Assembly: GCF_002575655.3 (NCBI RefSeq)
Contig: NC_053039.3
Coordinates: 241,840,622 to 241,904,621, forward strand
Length of the DNA stretch: 64,000 nt
Reading direction: 5' to 3'
Source: Aegilops tauschii subsp. strangulata
Lineage: Eukaryota; Streptophyta; Magnoliopsida; Poales; Poaceae
In this document: one piece after another, positions 56,590 through 64,000 of the stretch
Layout: each line of letters starts with the position of its first letter
Position numbering within the stretch: the stretch's first letter is position 1
Notes under the pieces: model-generated
Seen by the model: the letters and a program-made list of their open reading frames with translations, nothing else
The model's database searches: none
What the model was told of the DNA's origin: nothing
Translations under genes and position numbers: made by a program

Positions 56590-57618
56590 TCATAAAACGC
56601 CATCAATTAATGGAAACTTAGCATAGAAGGAACATTGAGCTACAACAAGAAGTAGATGATGATCAGATGAACACGGACCACACTAGGGAACCCGTTGGTG
56701 ATGAATTCATCAATCCCAAATGGTTGAATACTAGCAAGCGTTTGCCCACAACACAGACGGCCTATTCCATCACAAACAGGTCGGATGGATCAACTGTATG
56801 CCACGTATCGCACATTGTCAAAAATTAATGCGGTAGACCTTCTTTAACATGTGTTAAAAAATAAATAATAAAATAAAAAACAAGGACCTTTAGGTTAAAT
56901 TAGCTTCCTATCAGTTAATTTAACATCAACACAACCTCCCATCCAGTCACCCATCTGATGGCTGCTCCAGCCTGAGCACACTTAACTTGATAGTTTTCTT
57001 ACATGAGCTACTGGTGGAACAACTAGTCCTTGCTGGTAGGAATGCCTCTTCGCATCCTTATGGCGTATCCGGATGAATGCTCCTCCCACAATGGCCAATA
57101 GATGTTCTGTAGACAGAGCATATCACATATGTCTTATTGGAAGCAATCGTCTGTGTTATTATCGGTCTTCGCACATATTTCTGATTACAGACCTGTTTGC
57201 CACGTATCACACACATCTTGTTATATTGAACCGTTTCTGTTCTCTTGCCTAATCACAAACAGTTCATCCGAGTGAATCATATGCTGTACATCGCACACAC
57301 CTTGATCAGGCTGACCGTTTCTTTTGTGTTGCCTAATCACAAACAGTTCATCCGAGTGAACCGTATGCTGTACATCACACACACCTTCATCTGGCTGCCC
57401 GCTTCTTTTGTTCGCAAACAATTAATTGAGCCGAACCGTATGCCATGCATCACACACGCAACTAAAATCTGAACCGTGTTTGATGCACCCTCCATTGCAA
57501 ATGTTTTGCACCTTTTTTGACGGTTTTTTACACCACCGTTTGCGATTATGGCATCGCACACAGTTTCGTCGAAGGGTCTCTGATCGTAGTGTCGTGTTAG
57601 CAGCATCCTGCAGTAGTG
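56590..57618 (-). repeat. Right subterminal region of CACTA-2
   Basis: Non-coding. It contains repeated units with 'cctaatcacaaacagttcatccgag' at 57248 and 57332 (84-bp period) and many CACACG/AACCG motifs. It ends CATCCTGCAGTAGTG. The outer 400 bp are closely similar to the inverted left end of CACTA-1. Confidence 0.8.
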
Positions 57619-60076
57619 TGATGCTCTCTTCGAGTTTCAATTACTATCTTTCATGTGAGCATCATTGAAATCTTATGCCTACCTAGGGGCGTGAAACAAT
57701 AGCGCTTGTTGGGAGGCAACCCAATGATCAAATAATTTTTGTCTTTTGCTTTCTGTTCTCGAGTGTTTGCACAATTATGCTACTATTATGATTGTGTTTT
57801 TTGTGTTTTAATTAGTGTTTGTGCCAAGTAAAGCCTTTAGGATCTTCTTGGGTGATAGTTGTTTGATCTTGCTGAAAAAACAGAAACTTTCGCGCTCACA
57901 AAAATAATTTTTTTAACCAGAGCGTGATAAAATACCAATTCTTCTTGAAAAAGATCAATATACAAATTTCTCAGGTTTTCCTATTTTCTCAAGATTTTTG
58001 GAGTTTCATAAGTATTCGAAATATCCAGATTGCTATAGACTGTTCTATTTTTGATAGATTCTGTTTTCTTTGCGTTGTGTGCTTGTTTTGATGATTCTAT
58101 GGTTTTCTTTGAAGAGTTTTTGCCATAGAAAAGTTGGACTATAGTAGATATAATGCAAGAATAAAATATGAATGAGTTACAGTGATTTGCCTTCTTATAC
58201 TAACAGATCTCACGGAGGTTTTGTTGAGTTTTGTGTGATTGAAGTTTTCAAGTTTTGGGTGATGTTACGATGGATGAAGGAATAAGGAGTAAGAAGAGCC
58301 TAAGCTTGGGGATGCCCATGGCATCCCAAGCTATTATCCAAAGAGAAGCAAGCAACTAAGCTTGGGGATGCCCCGTGTGGCATCCCCTCTTTCTTCTAAC
58401 GACCATCGGTATTTTACTCGAAGCTATATTTTTATTCGTCACATACTATGTGTTTTGCTTGGAGCGTCTTGTATGATATGAGTATTTGTTTGTTTTGCTT
58501 TGTGTTTTAAGTCTTGATTCCTTGGTGGACACACCTATTTGAGAGAGCCAAAATTATGCCATGACTTGTTAGAATTGTTCTCTATGCTTCACTTAAATTT
58601 TTATGAGCTATGGACTTGCTCTAGTGCTTCACTTATATCTTTTTGAGTACGGTGTGCTTTAGTATTTTTGAAGAAATTCTCTCTTGCTTCACTTAAATTA
58701 ATTTGAGAGAAATAAAAATTATGCTCATGATCTTCACTTATATTTGTTTGAGCTTATCAAAAGCAACACATGAAAATTAGTTCCAAAGTGATAGATATCC
58801 AAGAAGGATATAATAAAAACTTTCATGAAGATCATTGGACAAAATAAACTTGATTCTTAGTAATAGTTTTGAGATATGATGATGTGATATGTGAGTCATG
58901 TTGATGAGTAATTATGCTTTAGTAAGAATATTGGTGTTAAGGTTTGTGATTCCCTATGCAAGCACGAAAGTCAATAGTCATGCAATGAAATTACATCCTA
59001 CTTGTGGTGCATTATTCGGTGTTAATTATGCTTAATGCTCGCTTATGAGATTATTCGTTTCTTGGTTGGTCGCTTCTCAATCTTTTGCTAGCCTTCATTT
59101 TGCACTAAGTATGATCACTACTTGTGCATCCAAAATCCTTTAAACCAGTTTTGCCACATGAGTCCACTATACCTACCTATATGCGGTATTATTTTGCCGT
59201 TCTAAGCAAATTTGTATGTGCCATCTCTAATTTTCAAAATAAATTTCTCTTTTGTGTGCTCGTACCACTCGCGAGGCGGTGAGGGGTGGCCATTATTTTC
59301 CATGGTAGATGTGTTATTCTTACGATGAGTGTTTATTCACTTGCCATTGCACGAGAGTAAGGCAAAGGTATTAGGGATGCCCGGCCCCGAAATGAAAAAT
59401 GAATTTAATTTATGTTGTCAAATAATAAATTCCTTGGAAAGTGTTGGTATGGAAGGCACCCGTGGATACGGTTATCCATGGAAAGTGAAAGTATGGTGGA
59501 AAAAGAAATAAACTTTATTTTCTGTTTGGGAACCTCCTATGATATATTTAGCATGGAAAGTGTTGGGAGCTCTAAGTCGTTTTCGTTGGTGGGAAAAGTA
59601 TGGCTCTCAAAATGTTTTTATCTCTCAATTTTCGCGCTGAGCTCTAGAACCTCTACAAATCCCTACTTCCCTCCGCGGAGGGCCTTTCTTTCACTTTATG
59701 CAATTTTTATTTTTAATTTGAGTCTCCATCTTCTCTTATAAAGCACCAACTAGGGGGCACTATGATCGTACTTGAGCATTGGGTATAGCTAATATGCGAG
59801 TGTATTTCATGAATGGATCAATGATTGAGCATGATGGTCTAGGGATACCTTATTTTAGTGTTGATATTTTGAAAGACATGGTTGCTTGTTAATATGCTTG
59901 AGTATTTAAGTCTCATGTCAAAACTAGACTATTGCTTTGAACCATATAAAAGTCCAAATGTCCATGCTACAAAGAAAAGAATATGAGATGACATGTCACG
60001 CAGCATTCCACATCAAAAATTCTATTTTTATCATTTACCTACTCGAGGACGAGCAGGAATTAAGCTTGGGGATGCT
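57619..60076 (+). other. Right internal part of RLG-1, non-coding
   Basis: After the TGA duplication the retrotransposon resumes. It contains 'tagcgcttgttgggaggcaacc' (57696-57717). Two internal purine tracts of the form AAGCTTGGGGATGC occur at 58302-58315 and 58360-58373, and the terminal one at 60062-60075. The 59067-59270 block is similar to RLG-A. No gene is visible. Confidence 0.75.
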
Positions 60077-60623
60077 GATACCTCTCCAATGTATCTATAA
60101 CTTTTTATTGTTCCATGCTGTTATATTATCATTCTTGGATGTTTTATAACCATTTTATATCATTTTTTGGTACTAACCTATTGACATAGTGCCAAGTGCC
60201 AGTTGTTGTTTTCTGCATGTTTTTTACATCGCAGCAAATCAATACCAAATGGAGTCCATACACAGCAAAACTTTTTGCGGATTTTTTTGGACCAGAAGAC
60301 ATCAAGTGGGCCACAGAAGCGCCTCAGGGGTGCTCCGAGGGGAGCACAACGCACCAGGGTGCGCCTGGAGGCCCATGCGCACCCTGGTGGGTTGCCCACC
60401 TCGGGTGCGCCCTGAACCGCCTCTTTGCTCTATAAATACCCCAATATTCCAGAAACCCTAGGGGAGTCGACGAAAATCAATTCCAGCCGCCGCAGAGTCC
60501 AGAACCACCAGATCCAATATAGACACCATCACGGAGGGGGTGCATCATGTCCATTGGTGCCTCTCCGATGATGCGTGTGTAGTCTCTTGTAGACCTATGG
60601 GTCCGTAGTTAGTAGCTAGATGG
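60077..60623 (+). repeat. 3' LTR of RLG-1, left part
   Basis: Starts TGATACCTCTCCAATG and runs colinear with 27256-27803 (TATA ctataaatacc included). It breaks after 'agctagatgg', where the 5' LTR continues 'cttcctctctctcg'. The break is the RLC-1 insertion; the remainder lies outside the window. Confidence 0.88.
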
Positions 60624-61699
60624 TGCTGGAATTTTGTCTATTTTGGGCCTATCCCAATAGCAGTTTCAGAAATTCTTAATAAATCATAGGGGCCCACGCA
60701 GCCCATTCGTGCAAGGCAAGAGGTGGAACTAAAGTTTAGTCCCACATTGCTAGTTTAGAGGGAGTTGGACCTCTTTATAAGGGAGGTTCTTTCCCCACTT
60801 GTGTGAGCATGAGAACAAGAGGGACATCCATGCGCGCTCCTCCTCCCCCGCGCCTCGCCACGCCACGCCTCGTCACGACGCACCGCGGGAATGAGCCGAG
60901 CCGATGTCTAAATTTTTGCCACGCACTACGGGTATACGAAAGGTCACACGGAAGCTGAAAAGATTTTTGTGAAAGTGGAGTTCGAATGCGAACGGTGCAT
61001 CTCTTCGGCTGTTGGCTGTTCACTTCATCTCCGTCTCTTTGTTTCGCCTCCCGTTGCTGCCCTCTCGCCTCCTTCTCTTGCACCTATATAAGGGAGGTCG
61101 CTCCTCCCAGAGAGATGCACCAAAACTACTCCTTCCCTCGCCATCGGTTCCATCTCTGAGCTGCTGCTGTCTTCCTCATCCCGGCTTGCGGCGTGCACCG
61201 CACGTTGGGACAGTAGGCCTCCGAAACCGCACCTTTTGAGTCCTGTACAGGAGAAGGATGATAAGGTTTTTGGGGAGCGCTCAGCACGACTACTGGCTGC
61301 TTCATCACAGACGATCCGGTCGCCTACGACTACTTCCCCGACGACGACTTCTTCCCCGACGTCCACGACCTCCTCGACGACATGGCAGGCGAGGACACCG
61401 ACCCCATGTCCAGCGCTTCTACTGCTGCTGTCCCGTACGTGTTCTTCTCCTTTCTATTAGACGTCCTGCTACAGTTCCTTGTTCTAGTATTTACCCTAGA
61501 TATGTTAGACTCTATTTCATATATGCAACTTGCTATACTGTCTGCTCTAGATATGTTTAGTTATAGTTCATATATGAAGATGCTGTTTACCTTCTCTTTG
61601 TCAAATCGCATGGCTTGTTTTATCACTACTGTTCTGGTCATGCTTTATCTAGTATTTCTGTTAATAAAATCATTCGGTAAATTGCTCATATTTCCAACA
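60624..61699 (+). repeat. 5' LTR of RLC-1
   Basis: TGCTGGAA at the start and TTCCAACA at the end (61692-61699) form the expected short inverted repeat with one mismatch. TATA-like boxes 'tttataaggg' (60774) and 'tatataaggg' (61084) are present. The second LTR is outside the window, so the end is inferred. No canonical TGGTATCAGAGC primer site follows; it may be deleted or mutated. Confidence 0.7.
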
Positions 61700-61750
61700 A
61701 TCCAAAAACCTTATTATAGGCAATTTACCCCGAGTGGTTTTGCTGCTTCC

Positions 61751-62599
61751 ATGAGACCTCCTATGTTTGAGGGTATCCACTATAAGAGGTGGTGCGTGAG
61801 AGCAGTCTTATGGTTTCAAACCATGAGTTGCTATGACGCCACTCTCGGCAAACCTGAAGGAGAGCTTGATGCTCAACAGGCACAAGCTTTTCAGAAAATG
61901 GATACTCTGTTTAAGGCTGCTCTCTTGAGTGTTCTTGGTGAGAACATAGTTGATGCTTATGCGCCAATTGATAATGGAAAAGATATGTGGGATGCACTCG
62001 AGGCCAAGTTTGGGGTCTCGGATGCTGGCACTGAGCTGTACATCATGGAGCAATTCTATGATTACAGGATGACTGAAGAGCGCTCCGTGGTTGAGCAAGC
62101 TAATGAGATACAGTCATTTGCTAGGGAACTTGAGCACTGCAGTTGTATGCTACCGGACAAGTTTGTTGCCGGAGGTATCATCACTAAGCTTCCTCCTTCG
62201 TGGAGGAACTTTGCTACCTTACTGAAGCATAAGAGACAGGAGTTTTTCGTCCCGGATCTCATTGGCACTCTTGATGTGGAAGAAAAGGCGAGAGCAAAGG
62301 ATACACGTGCTCGAGGTATTGAGGGAGGATCTAGTGCCAATCTGGTACAAAAGAAGAACTTCCAGCCCCACAAGTTCAAGAACAAGGGCAAGTTTGATGG
62401 TAAAGCAAAGTTTGACGGGAAGAACAAGGCTGTGCAGCACACGAACTTCAAGAAGAAGAATGACAAGAAGAAAGGTGCTTGTCATGTGTGTGTGGTGATC
62501 CTGATCATTGGGCTCCTAGTTGCCCTAATCGCTATGACAAGCGTCACCCTGGGAAAGGCGGCAAGACCGCTAATGTTGTCATTGGAGACACTGACATGA
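61751..62599 (+). pseudogene. RLC-1 gag with broken zinc knuckle
   Basis: The gag domain reads MRPPMFEGIHYKRWCVRAVL, MWDALEAKFGVSDAGTELYI and FATLLKHKRQEFFVPDLIGT, then a Lys/Asn/Phe-rich basic tail. The CCHC knuckle begins CHVC, but a two-base expansion in a GT run (62485-62494) shifts the frame. In the alternative frame the knuckle would finish with the expected DPDHWAPSC spacing, ending after KDDG near 62612. The frame is open upstream through the LTR, which is accidental. The real start is uncertain because sequence between LTR and gag is short; part of the leader may be deleted. Confidence 0.75.
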
Positions 62600-62627
62600 A
62601 GGATGATGGACCACAGGGAGTTCAACC

Positions 62628-63509
62628 GTGCTGATGGGCAATGGTTCAAGTGCCTCTGTTCGTGGTGTTGGCACGGTCGATCTGAAGTTTACTTCGGGGA
62701 AGATCGTGTGGCTGAAGAACGTGCATTATGTCCCCTCCATCAATAAAAATCATGTTAGCAGATCTCTTCTGTGTAGAGATGGCTACAAGCTTGTCTTTGA
62801 GTCGAATAAATTTGTAATATCCAAGTATGGAACCTTTGTTGGTAAAGGCTATGAGTCAGGAGGTCTGTTTCGTTTATCCTTATCAGACGTTTGCAATAAA
62901 GTTGTTAATCGTATTTGCAACAATAGTGAATCCAATGTGTGGCATTCATGTCTCTGTCATGTTAATTTTGGTTGCATGTCGCGACTAGCAAAGTTGAACT
63001 TAATCCCTAGTTTCACCACTGTCAAGGGATCTAAGTGTCAAGTTTGTGTGCAAGCTAAGCAACCTCGTAAGTCTCACACAACTGCGGAAACGAGAAATCT
63101 TGCACCACTAGAGCTCATACATTCAGATCTATGTGAAATGAATGGTGCTTTGACAAAAGGTGGAAAGAAATATTTCATGACGTTAATTGATGACTCCACT
63201 AGATACTGCCGTGTGTATCTTCTGAAATCTAAGGATGAGGCTTTGAACTTTTTCAAGATCTATAAAGCTGAAGTGGAAAATCAACTTGATCGAAAAATCA
63301 AGAGGCTTAGGTCCGACTGTGGTGGAGAGTATTTTTCCAATGAATTTGATGCTTTTTGTGCGGAACATGGTATAATCCATGAGAGGACGCCTCCCTATTC
63401 ACCTCAGTCAAATGGGGTGGCCAAAAGAAAGAACCGTACTCTAACTGATTTGGTTAACGCCATGTTAGACACATCGGGTCTCTCCAAGGCATGGTGGGGG
63501 AGGCGATAT
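62628..63509 (+). pseudogene. RLC-1 GAG-pre-integrase and integrase, catalytic Glu changed
   Basis: MGNGSSASVRGVGTVDLKFT is the sequence that normally follows the protease; the D-T-G protease motif itself is missing, so a deletion joins the end of gag to this point. The zinc-binding HHCC region has WHSCLCHVNFGCM and CQVCVQAKQPRK. The integrase core has the first Asp in TLIDDSTRYCRVYLL and the second in LRSDCGGEYFSNEF. The third position reads PQSNGVAKRKNRTL, where the family has Glu before RKNRT. The Glu to Lys change should abolish catalysis. The frame is lost at about 63500 (AWWGRRY, stop). Confidence 0.85.
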
Positions 63510-64000
63510 TGACGGCATGTCATGTCCTAAACCGAGTTCCCACAAAGAACAAAGAGATAAATCCATTCGAGGAATGGGAGAAGAAAAGGTTAAAACTCTC
63601 TTATCTACGAACATGGGGTTGTTTGGTGAAAGTCAATGTTCCAATTCCAAAGAAGCGGAAGCTTGGACCAAAGATTGTGGAATGTGTTTCCCTGGGATAT
63701 GCTTTTCATAGAATTGGCTATAGATTCTTGGTTGTAAAATCTGAGGTACCTGACATGCATGTCGGTACGATCATGGAGTCGAATGATGCGACTTTCTTTG
63801 AAGATATCTTTCCCATGAAGGATATGGCTACCTCATCTAATCAGGAGATGCCTAGTTCATCGAATCAGAAACCAGTTACAATTACCAAACCTGCCATTTC
63901 GATGGAACACTTTGAAAGTCCTGTGGAGGAGAACAATGAAGTTCCTACTAGGAGCAAGAGACAGAGGACTGCAAAGTCCTTTGGTGATGATTTTCTTGTG
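63495..64000 (+). pseudogene. RLC-1 integrase C-terminus, shifted frame, runs off window
   Basis: After a one-base shift the coding continues TACHVLNRVPTKNKE, SYLRTWGCLVKVNVPIPKKR, LGYAFHRIGYRFLVVKSEVP and an acidic Ser-rich linker with EVPTRSKRQRTAKSFGDDF. This leads towards the RT domain outside the window. The frame is open to the window end. Confidence 0.8.

Larger units (their letters stand above)
29867..57618 (+). mobile_element. CACTA-2 transposon, 27.8 kb including two nested retrotransposons
   Basis: The left end is CACTGGTGCGCGTCGG. The right end, read inward on the minus strand, is CACTACTGCAGGATGC. Both begin CACT, and they agree at most of the first 12 positions. The flanking 3-bp duplication is TGA (29864-29866 and 57619-57621), and the interrupted RLG-1 sequence rejoins across it. 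Without RLG-2 (8.2 kb) and RLG-3 (8.9 kb) the element would be about 10.6 kb. It carries subterminal repeats at both ends and four damaged accessory genes. I see no large transposase (TNPD/Transposase_21) frame, so it is probably non-autonomous. Confidence 0.85.
27256..60623 (+). mobile_element. RLG-1, non-autonomous gypsy-like element split by CACTA-2 and RLC-1
   Basis: The 5' LTR is 27256-28816, the PBS starts at 28828, the left internal part runs to 29866, the right internal part is 57619-60076, and the 3' LTR begins at 60077 and is cut by RLC-1 at 60624. The two LTR starts align over about 550 bp with several percent divergence, clearly more than for RLG-2 or RLG-3. No gag or pol is present: the left internal part holds only a short ORF and AT-rich sequence. 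The internal sequence rejoins across CACTA-2 at a TGA duplication. It is probably mobilised by a relative's enzymes (inference). Confidence 0.85.
60624..64000 (+). mobile_element. RLC-1, copia-like retrotransposon (5' part)
   Basis: Begins TGCTGGAATTTTGTC inside the 3' LTR of RLG-1; the preceding 'gatgg' (60619-60623) should be the target duplication. The gene order is gag, (protease missing), integrase, which identifies Ty1/copia, where integrase precedes RT. The element leaves the window before RT. Several lesions are described under its genes. Confidence 0.85.

Noticed and set aside
26189..57618. A single CACTA running from 26189 to 57618
   Set aside because: The ends are in inverted orientation and similar, but the flanking 3 bp do not match (ctt and tga). 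The right end pairs with 29867 instead, where TGA matches and RLG-1 rejoins.
61382..61750. N-terminal extension of RLC-1 gag within the LTR
   Set aside because: The frame happens to be open through the LTR, but this lies upstream of the LTR end and lacks gag similarity.
1..64000. tRNA, rRNA or other RNA genes
   Set aside because: No cloverleaf or rRNA-like stretch was recognised by eye on either strand. Primer binding sites resemble tRNA 3' ends only because of their function.

Overview
The window looks like nuclear DNA of a Triticeae grass (wheat/barley/rye/Aegilops group). Reasons: genes with short GC-rich first exons and many phase-compatible GT-AG introns, abundant TA-flanked Stowaway MITEs starting CTCCCTCCGT, gypsy LTRs starting TGATACGTCTCC, and nested insertion of LTR elements and CACTA transposons. 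No database search was possible; species and subgenome cannot be told.

Layout. 1-3665 is the 3' part of a gypsy-like retrotransposon. About 4-25 kb is a low-copy island with three intact-looking genes: a FAR1-domain protein (+, 5711-8493), TAP46, the PP2A/TOR-pathway regulatory subunit (-, 11223-15651), and a conserved plant protein of unknown function (-, 19239-22725). MITEs lie between the genes and in their introns. The island also holds relics of a sulfotransferase, a 130-bp LINE tail with a 13-bp target duplication, a larger LINE-like relic and a LINE-type RNase H pseudogene.

26189-64000 is one nest of transposons that can be unpicked from target-site duplications. CACTA-1 (left end 26189) contains RLG-1 (5' LTR 27256-28816; 3' LTR from 60077). 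RLG-1 contains CACTA-2 (29867-57618, TSD TGA). CACTA-2 contains RLG-2 (32456-40659, minus, TSD AGCAA/AACAA) and RLG-3 (46963-55881, TSD TGCGC). The 3' LTR of RLG-1 is split at 60624 by a copia element, RLC-1, that leaves the window.

CACTA-2 carries no recognisable transposase. It has four accessory genes, each broken once: a spliced GRF-like zinc-finger gene, an Ala-rich coiled-coil gene, a small charged gene, and a coiled-coil gene split by RLG-3. An eight-copy tandem array of a roughly 508-bp unit lies between two divergent gene starts. RLG-1 and RLG-2 lack pol and look non-autonomous. RLG-3 has gag-protease-RT but has lost the end of RNase H and integrase; it keeps an antisense ORF resembling the plant Transposase_28 domain, a Tat-lineage trait. 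RLC-1 lacks protease and has a Lys in place of the catalytic Glu of integrase.

I found no convincing new enzymatic or defence system. The most unusual features are the FAR1 gene without a transposase domain, the gene set and array of CACTA-2, the antisense gene of RLG-3, and the repeated polypurine-tract-like motifs inside the gypsy elements.
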